This document shows, in pieces, positions 44,801 to 54,338 of a DNA stretch of 64,000 nucleotides (its first letter is position 1; the number at the start of each line of letters is the position of its first letter). The position numbers were made by a program, and so were the translations under genes. Location of the stretch: the NCBI RefSeq assembly GCF_047600445.1, contig NZ_JASGKT010000002.1:2666001-2730000 (forward strand), in the 5' to 3' direction. The notes under the pieces were generated by a model that had not been told where the DNA came from, did no database searches, and saw nothing but the letters and a program-made list of their open reading frames with translations. The DNA comes from Piscinibacter sp047600445 (GTDB lineage: Bacteria; Pseudomonadota; Gammaproteobacteria; Burkholderiales; Burkholderiaceae_C).

Positions 44801-47087
44801 CGACGGCGGCGAACGCTGGTTCGCCACGAAATTGCGCGCCAGCGTGAGCGCCCCAGTGACGGCGATCACCTGCGACCCGGCCTTCCCGGACGAGGTGTAC
44901 GTCGGCACCACCATCGGCGTGTGGAAGGGCCAGCGCAACCTCGCCGACCCGAGCAAGCCGGCCTGGACCTGGAGCGCGCGCCTCAACGGCCTGCCCGAGG
45001 CGGTGGTGCAGGATCTCGCGCTGTACAGCCACGACGGCCTGCGCCTGCTGCGCGCCGGCCTGGCGGCACGCGGCGTGTGGGAGCTGCGCCTCGACACCGA
45101 CGACGTGGCCGACCTCGCCTACCTGCGCGCGCACGCCGACGACCTGCGCCACCGCGCCGCCGCATCGCTCACCGGGCGCGACGGCGTCACCCGGCGCTCC
45201 TGGCATTCCAGCCCCGACCTGCGGCCGCGCCGCGCCGCCATCGCCGCGACCACGCCGGCCACGCTGCCATGGACCATGGGCTCGCCGCTGATCGACACCG
45301 AGCCGCTGCGCCGCTTCCAGAGCGCGCTGCGCGCACGCACCGGCGACACGCGCGTGCGCGCCACCGGCAAGTGGGACAGCAGCTTCAACGAGGTGCTCGC
45401 CACGCTGGGCGCGCCGACGGTGCTGGGTACCGTGCGCATCGACAAGGCGTACTGGGAGCAGAGCATGCAGTTGCCCTGGGCGCTCGCCGAGCCCTGGGGC
45501 ACGGCGCGGCCGGCCAGTGCCGACCTGATCGAGTTCGGCCCCACGCTGCGCGAACCCAGCGGCGACGACCCGGCCGGCGAGCTGCCGCCCGGGCCGAGCA
45601 AGGTGGAGGTGCTGGTGCAGTACCGCGGCCTCGCGCCGCTGGACGGCGCCAAGCTGCGCGTGGCGCTGCTGAAGTGGTCGGGCGCCGCGCTGCCCACCGG
45701 CGACGCGCCGTGGACCGCTGCCATCAACCAGGTGCTCAACTCGACGGCCGGCACCAGCGCGCTGCCTCTCGGCGCCGGCTGGAGCCTGGTCGGCGGCCGC
45801 CAGACGCTCGGCGGACAGACGCTGGACGCGCTGCGCCCCGGCATCGCCAGCTTCGACCTCGACCTCAGCGCCGAGGCGGCGGGGCGCATCGTGCTGCTGG
45901 TGGCGGCGATCCACGGCGGCGATGCCGACGTCGCGCTGGCGCCGGCGCCGCTGGCCGAGCTGGTCGCCAACAACGCCCATCTCGCGGCGCGCTCGCTGCG
46001 CGTGGCCGGCGGCACGGTGGCCGACAGCGCGGTGCGCAACCCCTTCCCGACCGTGCCCTACGCGCTGGAACTGGCGCCGGGCGCGGCGCACAACACGCGC
46101 CTGGCGGCGGCGCTGGCCACGCAGCGAGCGGCGCTGCGCGGCGCCAACCAGACGCAGCTCGACGCACTGGCGCTGCTGATCGCGAAGCTCACGCCCGCGG
46201 GCACGATGGAATACGCCGGCGTGCACGAGACGGAGATGTACTTCTCCGCCAGCCTGCTCAAGGTGGCGATGCTGTACGCCAGCTTCGAACTGCTGGCGCA
46301 GGTCAACCAGCTCGCGCCGGCGCTCACCGCGCCGGGCGCGGCGAAGTTCCTCGAGCGCGTGCGCCGCGAATTCGGCACGACCATCGAGCGCTCGGTGGCG
46401 CGCATCAAGCCGGGCGCGTGGCGAAGCGTGAAGTTCGGCGAGGTGCTGCGCGCGCTGCCCGACGGGCCGAACCGCTTCCGCGTCGAGATGCACCCGACGC
46501 ACGCGCAGGACGTCGAGAAGATCTTCTCCAAGCAGGACCAGAACCTCACGCCGCGCGACACCATGCACCGCCTCGGCTACAGCTACGTCAACCGCGCGCT
46601 GGAGGCGGGCGGCTTCTTCGACGCAACAAGCGCGAGCGGCATCTGGACCACGGCCGACTACGGCGCGTGGCCCGACTTCCACGTGCCCGTGGCCACGCGC
46701 GGCGGCAAGCCGCCGCGCAACGGCACGTCGTCGGCGGCGATGACGGCGCTGGCGATGGCCAGCCTGCTCGCGCACCTGCACCGCGGCACGCTGGTGGATG
46801 CGGCGGCCAGCCAGCGCATGCGCACGATCTTCGAGGCCGGCGCCGGCTGGACCTGGTTGAAGGACCATACCGCCACCGCCGCGTCGTCCTTCGATGTCAC
46901 CGGCTGCAAGATCGGCGAGGCGTCCAGCGGCTCGGCCTTCGTCGGCACGGTGTTCTCCGAAGGCGCCTGGCTGCGCCGCAGGAGCGACGCGGCGCCGTTC
47001 GTCGTCGTGTGGCAGAACGCGCACCTGGCCCTGCCCTTCGAGCCGATCGCCGGCGTCATCGACGAAGTGGTGCGCACCTGGCCCTGA
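41886..47087 (+). CDS. 1733-aa propeller / astacin-like protease / beta-lactamase-like fusion
   Basis: Residues ~30-270 and ~640-1060 contain BNR-type propeller repeats (SGDGGASW near residue 60; SEDFGATW near 840). Inserted between them is a zinc metalloprotease with HEIGHSLGLWH at 471-481 and Met-turn SIMHY (M526), as in astacins (family M12A). After a beta-rich stretch, the last ~350 residues look like a serine beta-lactamase/PBP domain with SLLK (S1456, K1459), YVN (Y1567-N1569) and KIG (1675-1677). No signal peptide is seen, which is odd for an astacin. The GTG start overlaps the previous stop, with AAGGA 8 nt upstream. Confidence 0.82.
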   Translation: MSAPASRTCLWQPLGPHTLLNGEVLGAGRISGAVNALAVHPDGERLYAATANGGVWYSGDGGASWRSLDAFEPTPAPQTIDRPASRFACGAIAVDFGTASDSVYVGTGEPWHDPAAPRAQHIGAAPGQPIGGVGIFVGTHTLASGSLTWTHEAAGLLGASVYRFALEPGTGTRVVAATSSGLYERPSTDAAAAWQRVAGAPFDTLDAICTDLLWTPAIGTLPKRWWVWVESGASTGLWMRASNAAGADWRRIAAPGALARRAVLAAAGSQQIWLFCDQPGAATSVAGAPGGATLPRSARPPAAAAPPAALPQDDCDCWFRSSPRKQQGFVRLIESGEVKALDCNQIGGRTIFEGDIDLGPAAEMERMRQAAARPGGAPFGIAITGERYRWPGGVVPWETTTALRPLVESAIAHWEARTRIRFVERTPANAAVCPNWISFEALAGCYSPVGMQGGKQVISLGTGCGFAQAVHEIGHSLGLWHEQSREDRDNFVRVLTQNIKSGEEHNFEQQISDGDDIGAYDFGSIMHYSRRAFSKDATRLDTIVPIGGQAIGQRVGLSAGDVAAINAIYPELMRPLLFRIDAPADPAAEPIAVPVTGVPDVLGDSGSYAIALAVDPSRPDHVVIAGGRRAGADDDAALTLAPVAAGAGGTLAFGRAAPLGGGVHAHVHHVVFSNAGQRLWAASDGGVYRSDRIGAPSGFVAMNDGLAVVETNYVANHPVCEGMVLAGVHRHGVARRLSGAAWRREGELRAQGGGMAFDPNQPSRHLYQLHHGEWASSQGAITLPLALGENRAGRSAELSQPAMTAKQRPGAPAGRQTVTQTIVGTSRLWYSEDFGATWVTLPGATAPPAGNLAHDDFGRRITVCRWQGSEVAWVLGEGRLRRYARTAGSDAAAGPGTWTAQTLIERGVKQKKDETKANGPIRDAAAWTDIAVNLEPPAAPGGEPVARGTRGALYLGTVGKPGAEDVDTLWWFDGGERWFATKLRASVSAPVTAITCDPAFPDEVYVGTTIGVWKGQRNLADPSKPAWTWSARLNGLPEAVVQDLALYSHDGLRLLRAGLAARGVWELRLDTDDVADLAYLRAHADDLRHRAAASLTGRDGVTRRSWHSSPDLRPRRAAIAATTPATLPWTMGSPLIDTEPLRRFQSALRARTGDTRVRATGKWDSSFNEVLATLGAPTVLGTVRIDKAYWEQSMQLPWALAEPWGTARPASADLIEFGPTLREPSGDDPAGELPPGPSKVEVLVQYRGLAPLDGAKLRVALLKWSGAALPTGDAPWTAAINQVLNSTAGTSALPLGAGWSLVGGRQTLGGQTLDALRPGIASFDLDLSAEAAGRIVLLVAAIHGGDADVALAPAPLAELVANNAHLAARSLRVAGGTVADSAVRNPFPTVPYALELAPGAAHNTRLAAALATQRAALRGANQTQLDALALLIAKLTPAGTMEYAGVHETEMYFSASLLKVAMLYASFELLAQVNQLAPALTAPGAAKFLERVRREFGTTIERSVARIKPGAWRSVKFGEVLRALPDGPNRFRVEMHPTHAQDVEKIFSKQDQNLTPRDTMHRLGYSYVNRALEAGGFFDATSASGIWTTADYGAWPDFHVPVATRGGKPPRNGTSSAAMTALAMASLLAHLHRGTLVDAAASQRMRTIFEAGAGWTWLKDHTATAASSFDVTGCKIGEASSGSAFVGTVFSEGAWLRRRSDAAPFVVVWQNAHLALPFEPIAGVIDEVVRTWP

Positions 47088-47110
47088 CACCCACCCGAGG
47101 AAGCGACCCC

Positions 47111-48195
47111 ATGCGCCACACCTGCAAGATCTGCTCGCCCTACGTGCCCGGCCTGAGCGGCCAGGGCGACGACCGCGGCCGCCTGTCCAGCGACGAGGCC
47201 GCCTCGCGCGAGCGTGTCGGCAACCTGCGCGTCACGCCGCTGCGCGGCGCCGGCCGGGCGCGTGCCGCGGTGGAGAAGCTCAAGCTGTGGGAGAACGGCC
47301 GCACGCTGAAGGTGAAGTTCCTCGACGGCAACGCCGCCGTGCAGGCCAGGGTGCAAGCCATCGCGAAGGAGTGGGAGGCAATCGCCAACCTGAAGCTGGA
47401 GTTCGTGAGCAGCGGCGCGGCGCAGATCCGCATCAGCTTCGCCGACAAGGGCTTCTCGTGGTCGACGGTGGGCACCGACGCGCTGACGGTGGCGTCGAAC
47501 AAGCCGACGATGAACTACGGCTGGCTCGAACCGAACACCGAGCTGCGCGAGTACCAGCGCGTCGTGCGCCACGAGTTCGGCCACGCGCTGGGCATGATCC
47601 ACGAACACCAGAACCCGGCCGCGCAGGGCCAGATCCCGTGGGACAAGCCCAAGGTCTACGCCTACTACGCGCAGCAGGGCTGGAGCCGGGCCGACGTCGA
47701 CTTCAACATCTTCCAGGTCTATTCGGAGGACAGCACCAACCACACGAGCTTCGACCCGAGCTCGATCATGGAGTACGCGATCCCCGACTCGCTGACGATA
47801 GGCTCCTACGCGATCGGCTGGAACACCGAGTTCTCGGCGCTGGACATCGAGTTCATGAAACGCCAGTACCCGAAGGCCGCGCCAGCGATGACCGAACTGG
47901 CGATCGGCCGGCGCGTCGGCGCCGATCTCGCGACGGCCGGCGAGGTCGACGAGTTCCACTTCGCGGTGGCCACCGCCGCCACCTACATCATGAGCACCGA
48001 AGGCCCGACCGACACCGTGCTGACGCTGCACGGCCCGGGCGACCGCGGCGCGGTGCTCACCTGGGACGACGACCGCGGCCAGGGCGCCAACGCGCGCATC
48101 GTGCGCAAGCTGCAGCCGGGCGACTACTGGCTGACGGTGCGGCACAAGTCGCCGGCCGCCACCGGCCGCTACAGCGTGGGCGTGAAGAAGCGCGC

Positions 48196-48199
<4 letters not shown>
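47111..48199 (+). CDS. zinc metalloprotease with C-terminal PPC-like domain
   Basis: Last gene of the giant operon, 23 bp after the fusion protein. The 362-aa product has HEFGHALGMIH at residues 154-164 (three zinc His and the catalytic Glu) and a Met-turn SIMEY (M220), a metzincin close to M10/M12. The C-terminal ~100 residues (VGADLATAGEVDEFHFAVAT ... YWLTVRHKSPAATGRYSVGV) resemble a bacterial pre-peptidase C-terminal (PPC) domain. It begins MRHTCKICSPYVPG, a CxxC pair and not a signal peptide. GAGGAAG lies 7 nt before ATG. The stop overlaps that of aroG, convergent. Confidence 0.85.
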
Positions 48200-49263
<1,064 letters not shown>

Positions 49264-49403
49264 GCGGCGGGATTGTGCGGTGTGTCACGCCCTGCGCGGC
49301 CGGCCGGTTTGCGCGTAACACCCACGTGACCTGCACCACGCGGATGGAGGGGCATTTGTTACGGGGGTACTCAGACGCCACCCAACTGTCGCATGCTGTG
49401 CGC

Positions 49404-49835
49404 ATGAACCCTTTCGCGGCACTCGACCACCAGCCCCCGGCCCTGCAACCCGTGCAGTTGCTGCTGATGGGCGTGTTCCTCACCGCCTACCTGGCCGCGG
49501 TGACGAGCCTGCTCGATCCGCGCGGCCGCATGCGCGCGGCAGGCATCGCGCTGGCGGCCGGCATCGGCATGGGCTTCGTCTTCACGCCCTGGACGCTGGG
49601 TGCGCTGCTGGCCGCCGCCAGCGTCGGCGCGATCGGCGTGTTCATCGGCCTGAGCTGGGTGCTCAGCCGCGCGCTGGGCGTGCACGACCGCGCGCCCGTG
49701 GTCGAAGGCGTGGCGCCGGAGCCCGAGTCGCTCGAATCGTTCGACGCGGCCGGCGCAGGCGTGCCCCACGCCGCCGCGGCGGCCGTGCCGGTGCGCGCGG
49801 CGCCGCGCCTCAGCGCGCACGCGCCGCTGGCCTGA
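49404..49835 (+). CDS. small membrane protein, function unknown
   Basis: 143 aa with two or three membrane helices (LLLMGVFLTAYLAAVTSLL; AAGIALAAGIGMGFVFTPW; LLAAASVGAIGVFIGLSWVL) and a disordered Ala/Pro-rich tail. ATG 49404 lacks a strong Shine-Dalgarno. The upstream 140 bp shared with aroG hold no pattern I can name. The 3' end overlaps ubiT by 26 bp on the other strand. Confidence 0.6.
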   Translation: MNPFAALDHQPPALQPVQLLLMGVFLTAYLAAVTSLLDPRGRMRAAGIALAAGIGMGFVFTPWTLGALLAAASVGAIGVFIGLSWVLSRALGVHDRAPVVEGVAPEPESLESFDAAGAGVPHAAAAAVPVRAAPRLSAHAPLA

Positions 49836-50304
49836 GACCGGCGCCACGCGGCCACAGCGGGCCGATGGCGTCGAGCGTGTTCTTCAACACCAGGCCCAGT
49901 TCGGTATCGCCTTCCATCACCAGCGTGCGTTCGAAGAACAGCCGGTCGGGATCGTCCTCGCCGCGCAGCAGGCGCAGGTAGCCGGCGCCGCTGGCGGCGA
50001 TGCGCAGCGCCGCTTCCCGCCCCGGGCCGTCCTCGCCGGCACTCGCGAAGCCGTGCGGCGCGATGCGCAGCCGCACGCGCAGGCCGAAGTCGGTGACGGC
50101 CAGCTCCACACAATGCCCTTCGAGCGCGCGGCGCGCGTCGTCGGGCAGGCGCGGCAGCAGCACGCGGTCGAGCACACGCGCGGCCAGCAGCGACGGCGGG
50201 CCGACCGGCAGCCGCTCGACCGCGCCGCGCAGGCGCAGGTGCAGCGGCGCGAGGAAAGGCGGCAGCCCGGCGGGCACGCGGCGGTCGGGGTGGCGATGGT
50301 TCAT
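49810..50304 (-). CDS. ubiT: UbiT-like SCP2 lipid-binding protein
   Basis: In E. coli UbiT (YhbT) works with UbiU and UbiV in O2-independent ubiquinone synthesis, binding the lipid intermediates. The 164-aa product has a short N-terminal helix region and an SCP2-type core (HCVELAVTDFGLRVRLRIA; DRLFFERTLVMEGDTELGLV LKN). ATG 50304 overlaps the ubiV stop (ATGA). The ubiUVT genes stand next to nirS, matching anaerobic respiration on nitrite. Confidence 0.85.
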   Translation of the reverse strand: MNHRHPDRRVPAGLPPFLAPLHLRLRGAVERLPVGPPSLLAARVLDRVLLPRLPDDARRALEGHCVELAVTDFGLRVRLRIAPHGFASAGEDGPGREAALRIAASGAGYLRLLRGEDDPDRLFFERTLVMEGDTELGLVLKNTLDAIGPLWPRGAGLRPAARAR

Positions 50305-51281
50305 GTCTCGCTCCACGCCATGCCCGGCGCGCGCCGCGCATAGCCGTTGCCGAAAGGTCCAGGCACGCCGGCGCCGGCCCAGGCCGCCATCGTCCCGGCC
50401 GGCGCGGCGCCGGCGTTCATCACCGCGTCGAAATCCCGCAGCACCCGCATGAAGCCCTGTGAACAGGGCGACAGGCGCAGCCGCGTCACACCGGCCGCGC
50501 GCAGCGCCGCGCCGTCGGCCAGCAGGTTGTGCACCGCGGCCGACTGCGTCTGCGTGCCGTTGAGCACCAGGAAGGGCTGGCCCTCGGTGGACGACAGCAG
50601 CAGCCCGTCGGGGTCGGCGATGCAGCGGTAGCCGCAGTCGTCCTTGGGCACGCGGTGGTGGCGCGCGGTGAAGCAGCGCGCCGAGAAGGCCAGCGGCAGC
50701 CGGCCGAAGGCCCAGGCCTCGGTCACGATGGCCGCGCCCTCGGGCGTGCGCACCGGATCGGCCGGCGGGTTGACCAGCGCCAGCGCGTCCAGCGACAGCT
50801 CCACCGGCGCCACCCAGCGCGAAGCGCCGAGGTCGGCATGCTCGGCCAGCGCCGCGCGGCTGTAGATGTTGACGTGCGGCCCCAGCACCAGCGGCACGCG
50901 CCCGGCCAGCAGGTGCAGCGCCGAGGCGTCGGCGGCCTCGACGGCGAACTCGCCCTGCCCGGCCTGGCGTTCGAGCAGGCGCAGGTCGGCCTCGGTCTCG
51001 ATCAGCGCCTGCGCGGCCAGCACCACCTCCTTGCCGGCGGCGCGCAGCTCGCGGGCCAGCGCCAGCCAGTCGGGCAGGCGCAGCTCGCGGCGCCGCGCGC
51101 ACACCGTCTCGCCGAGCGTGAGGGTGTCGGCGGCGCTGTCGGCGAGGTCGGCGTAGAAGCGCAGCAGCGCCTCGCGCGGCCAGTGGTACAGCACCGGGCC
51201 GACGCTGAGCGCGACACGTTCGGTGTCGGGCTTCGACAAGCTCAGCCCGAACGGAGCCATTGGTTTCACTTCGGTTTCCAT
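50301..51281 (-). CDS. ubiV: UbiV, O2-independent ubiquinone hydroxylation protein (U32 family)
   Basis: Partner of UbiU in prephenate-dependent, O2-independent ring hydroxylation. The 326-aa product keeps the four [4Fe-4S] cysteines: one in GETVCARRR and three in CFTARHHRVPKDDCGYRC with the spacing known for E. coli UbiV (13 and 4). The native N-terminus should be near VALSVGPVLYHWP. The preceding ~22 residues (METEVKPMAPFGLSLSKPD) are read through a REP-like repeat arm at 51228-51254. ATG 51281 or ATG 51260 may be used. Confidence 0.9.
   Translation of the reverse strand: METEVKPMAPFGLSLSKPDTERVALSVGPVLYHWPREALLRFYADLADSAADTLTLGETVCARRRELRLPDWLALARELRAAGKEVVLAAQALIETEADLRLLERQAGQGEFAVEAADASALHLLAGRVPLVLGPHVNIYSRAALAEHADLGASRWVAPVELSLDALALVNPPADPVRTPEGAAIVTEAWAFGRLPLAFSARCFTARHHRVPKDDCGYRCIADPDGLLLSSTEGQPFLVLNGTQTQSAAVHNLLADGAALRAAGVTRLRLSPCSQGFMRVLRDFDAVMNAGAAPAGTMAAWAGAGVPGPFGNGYARRAPGMAWSET
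51228..51254. repeat. single REP-like arm at the ubiV start
   Basis: One arm of the same palindrome family found at 12016-12089 (core CTTCGACAAGCTCAGCCCGA), translated in ubiV as APFGLSLSKP. No second arm is present nearby. Confidence 0.8.
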
Positions 51282-51284
51282 GTT

Positions 51285-51365
51285 GCCAAGCAGTCGCCGC
51301 GGAACCGGCTCTGCCGGGCCGCTGGCGGCGCCCCCTGGGGGAGCGCCGAAGGCGCTACGGGGGGG
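51285..51365 (-). repeat. dispersed ~80-bp repeat, copy 1 (ubiU-ubiV gap)
   Basis: Fills nearly the whole gap between the ubiU stop and the ubiV start. Read on the minus strand it begins CCCCCCGTAGCGCCTTCGGC and ends GACTGCTTGGC, and it matches the 55824-55907 copy at roughly 90% by eye. Nested hairpins (GTAGCGCCTTCGGCGCT; CCCCCAGGGGG) are visible. Confidence 0.85.
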
Positions 51366-51369
51366 TATG

Positions 51370-52389
51370 TCATCTCCACGGGCGGTCGTAGGCGCCCAGC
51401 GTGTGCTGCTGGCCCTCGGCGTGGCGCGCCAGCGCGGCCGACCACTCGGGTCGCACCGCGTAGTGCTGCGCCTCGGCGCCGGCGCGGGCTATCGCCGCGC
51501 GCCACACGCGCGTCACCTGCTCGACGTAGGCGGCGCTGCGCTGTCGCCCTTCGATCTTGATCGCCTTGACGCCCATCGCGATCAGCTCGGGCAGGATGGC
51601 CAGCGTGTTCAGGCTGGTGGGCTCCTCTAGCGCGTACTCGCGAGCGCCGCGCACCTCGAAGCGGCCCTTGCACAGCGTCGGGTAGCCGCGCGGCTCGTCG
51701 GGGGCGTAGCGGTCGATCAGCACCCCGTTCAGGCGCGCCTGCACACCGCCGTCGCCTTCCTCCTGCCAGCGCACCGCCGAGGGCGGCGAGCACACGCCGG
51801 CGTTGTTGGGCGACTGCCCGGTGGCGTAGGACGACAGCGCGCAGCGCCCCTCCACCATCACGCACAGGCTGCCGAAGCCGAACACCTCGATGTCGACCCC
51901 GGTGTGGCGGATCACGTTGCCGACCTGCTGCAGCGTCAGCACACGCGGCAGCACGGCGCGCTGGATGGCGTAGCGGCGGCGGTAGAACTCGATCGCGGCG
52001 TGGCTCGTGGCCGAGGCCTGCACCGACAGGTGCAGGCGCAGTTGCGGATGTTCGTCGCGGCAATGGGCCATCACCGCGGTGTCGGCGACGATCAGCGCGT
52101 CGGCGCCCAGCGCCACGGCCTTGTCGACCGCGCGCCGCCACGGGCCGGCGTCGCGGGCGTCGGCGAAGGTGTTCAGCGCCATCAGCACCTTCGCGCCGCG
52201 CGCGTGCGCATGCGCCACGCCGTCGCGCACCTGCGCGTCGTCGAAGTTCAGGCCGGCGAAGTTGCGCGCGTTGGTCGCGTCCTTCAGGCCCAGGTAGACC
52301 GCGTCCGCGCCGGCCTCCACGGCCACCTGCAGCGCGCGCAGCGAGCCGGCCGGACACACCAGTTCGGGCAACTCCCGTCGATCGTTCAC
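51370..52389 (-). CDS. ubiU: UbiU, O2-independent ubiquinone hydroxylation protein (U32 family)
   Basis: Forms the UbiU-UbiV iron-sulfur complex that hydroxylates the quinone ring without O2. The 339-aa product has PELVCPAGSLRALQVAVEAG at the start and the cluster cysteines in GSLCVMVEGRCALSS, AGVCSPP and YPTLCKG. The first spacings (7 and 17) equal those of E. coli UbiU. GTG 52389 is taken as start, with GGGAG upstream; an upstream in-frame ATG is too far from a ribosome site. It is divergent from nirS; the FNR-type box at 52521 could serve both. Confidence 0.9.
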   Translation of the reverse strand: MNDRRELPELVCPAGSLRALQVAVEAGADAVYLGLKDATNARNFAGLNFDDAQVRDGVAHAHARGAKVLMALNTFADARDAGPWRRAVDKAVALGADALIVADTAVMAHCRDEHPQLRLHLSVQASATSHAAIEFYRRRYAIQRAVLPRVLTLQQVGNVIRHTGVDIEVFGFGSLCVMVEGRCALSSYATGQSPNNAGVCSPPSAVRWQEEGDGGVQARLNGVLIDRYAPDEPRGYPTLCKGRFEVRGAREYALEEPTSLNTLAILPELIAMGVKAIKIEGRQRSAAYVEQVTRVWRAAIARAGAEAQHYAVRPEWSAALARHAEGQQHTLGAYDRPWR

Positions 52390-52520
52390 ACGTCGCTCCC
52401 GCGCCCGTCTCGGGCCGGCGCACTGTATTGGCAGATCCACGACAGCGGGTTTGAGGCTCGGCAAACTCGCGTGACTCTCGTCCAGCGCGCCGCCGCGCGG
52501 CCGGCGCGGCGCGAATGGGC

Positions 52521-52562
52521 TTGAACCAGTTCAAGGACGCTGTAGCGGCTCGCCCCGACCAT
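52521..52562 (+). promoter_or_regulatory. FNR/Dnr-dependent promoter of nirS
   Basis: TTGAACCAGTTCAA (52521-52534) is a palindromic FNR/Dnr/CRP-family box. GACCAT (52557-52562) stands 22 bp further as -10, giving a start near 52569 with the box centred near -41.5 (class II). The layout is repeated almost base for base before nirC. Confidence 0.75.
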
Positions 52563-52603
52563 CGCCGCACAGTCACCGAACAGGTCAACCCCAGGAGAGC
52601 CCC

Positions 52604-54292
52604 ATGACAAGCCGCTATCCCGCATCGCCGCTCACGCTGACGGCCGCGCTGCTGATCTCTCTCGCGTCCTTCGGCGCCGCCGCGCAGGACGCGCCCACGC
52701 TGACGCCCGCCGAGAAGGAGGCCGGCAAGAAGATCTACTTCGAGCGCTGCGCCGGCTGCCACGGCGTGCTGCGCAAGGGCGCCACGGGCAAGAACCTCGA
52801 GCCGCACTGGAGCAAGAAGCTCGACGACGGCAGCACGCAGGAAGGCGGCACGCTCAAGCTCGGCACCTCGCGCCTCGAGAAGATCATCTCGCTGGGCACC
52901 GAGGGCGGGATGGTCAACTACGACGACATCCTGACCAAGGACGAGATCAACCTGATGGCGCGCTACATCCAGACGACGCCGGACATCCCGCCCGAGTTCA
53001 GCCTGAAGGACATGGAGGCGAGCTGGAAGCTGCTGGTGCCGGTGGACCAGCGGCCCAAGACGCAGCAGAACAAGATCAACCTGAAGAACATCTTCGCGAT
53101 CACGCTGCGCGACGCCGGCAAGCTCGCGCTGGTCGACGGCGACACCAAGCAGATCTGGAAGATCCTCGACACCGGCTACGCGGTGCACATCTCGCGCCTG
53201 TCGGCCTCGGGCCGCTACGTCTACACCGTCGGCCGCGACGGCCTGGTGACGCTGATCGACCTGTGGTTCGAGGAGCCGAAGACCGTCGCCACCGTCAAGC
53301 TCGGCGCCGACGCGCGCTCGGTCGACACCTCGAAGTTCAAGGGCTACGAGGACAAGTACCTGATCGGCGGCACCTACTGGCCGCCGCAGTACTCGATCAT
53401 GGACGGCGAGACGCTCAAGCCGATGAAGGTGGTCTCGACGCGCGGCAACACCGTCGACGGCGAATACCACCCCGAGCCGCGCGTGGCCTCGATCGTCAGC
53501 TCGATGATCAAGCCCGAGTGGGTCGTCAACGTCAAGGAGACCGGCCAGATCATGCTGGTCGACTACTCCGACATCAAGAACCTGAAGACGACGACGATCG
53601 AGTCGGCCAAGTTCCTGCACGACGGCGGCTGGGACATGAGCAAGCGCTACTTCCTGGTGGCGGCCAACGCGAGCAACAAGATCGCCGCGGTGGACACCAA
53701 GACCGGCAAGCTCGCCGCGCTGGTGGACACCAAGAAGATCCCGCACCCGGGCCGCGGCGCGAACTTCGTGCACCCGCAGTACGGGCCGGTGTGGGCCACG
53801 GGCCACCTCGGCGACGCGGTGATCACGCTGATCTCCACGCCGTCGGAGGACAGGAAGTTCGCCAAGTACAAGCAGCACAACTGGAAGGTCGTGCAGGAAC
53901 TGAAGACCGGCGGCGCGGGCAACCTGTTCGTCAAGACGCACCCGAAGTCCACCCACCTGTGGGCCGACATGCCGATGAACCCCGAGCGCGAGAACGCCGA
54001 GGCCGTCTACGTCTACGACATGAAGGACCTGAACAAGGAGCCGGTCAAGATCGACGTGGCCAAGGACTCCGGCCTGCCGCAGACCAAGGCGCTGCGCCGC
54101 GCCACCCACCCCGAATACAACCAGGCGGGTGACGAGGTGTGGATCAGCCTGTGGGGCGGCAAGACCGACCAGTCGGCCATCGTCGTCTACGACGACAAGA
54201 CGCTGAAGCTGAAGAAGGTGATCACCGATCCGGCGATCGTCACGCCGACCGGCAAGTTCAACGTCTACAACACGCAGCACGACATCTATTGA
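52604..54292 (+). CDS. nirS: cytochrome cd1 nitrite reductase NirS
   Basis: Periplasmic dimeric enzyme that reduces nitrite to nitric oxide, the defining step of denitrification. The 562-aa product has a signal peptide (cut near AAAQ), a cytochrome c domain with CAGCH (C49-H53), and an eight-bladed d1 propeller. The two active-site histidines are in FLHDGGWD (H339) and PHPGRG (H381), which supports NirS rather than NirN. ATG 52604 has AGGAGA 5 nt upstream. It heads the nir region; the heme d1 genes follow from 56940. Confidence 0.97.
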   Translation: MTSRYPASPLTLTAALLISLASFGAAAQDAPTLTPAEKEAGKKIYFERCAGCHGVLRKGATGKNLEPHWSKKLDDGSTQEGGTLKLGTSRLEKIISLGTEGGMVNYDDILTKDEINLMARYIQTTPDIPPEFSLKDMEASWKLLVPVDQRPKTQQNKINLKNIFAITLRDAGKLALVDGDTKQIWKILDTGYAVHISRLSASGRYVYTVGRDGLVTLIDLWFEEPKTVATVKLGADARSVDTSKFKGYEDKYLIGGTYWPPQYSIMDGETLKPMKVVSTRGNTVDGEYHPEPRVASIVSSMIKPEWVVNVKETGQIMLVDYSDIKNLKTTTIESAKFLHDGGWDMSKRYFLVAANASNKIAAVDTKTGKLAALVDTKKIPHPGRGANFVHPQYGPVWATGHLGDAVITLISTPSEDRKFAKYKQHNWKVVQELKTGGAGNLFVKTHPKSTHLWADMPMNPERENAEAVYVYDMKDLNKEPVKIDVAKDSGLPQTKALRRATHPEYNQAGDEVWISLWGGKTDQSAIVVYDDKTLKLKKVITDPAIVTPTGKFNVYNTQHDIY

Positions 54293-54338
54293 CCCCCGAA
54301 GCGCCCGCGGCCATCAGCCTCGAACACCGGATATCGCG

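Noticed and set aside
46200..47087. Beta-lactamase resistance gene
   Set aside because: The SLLK/YVN/KIG domain is fused to a protease and propeller and has no signal peptide, so a role in antibiotic resistance is not supported.
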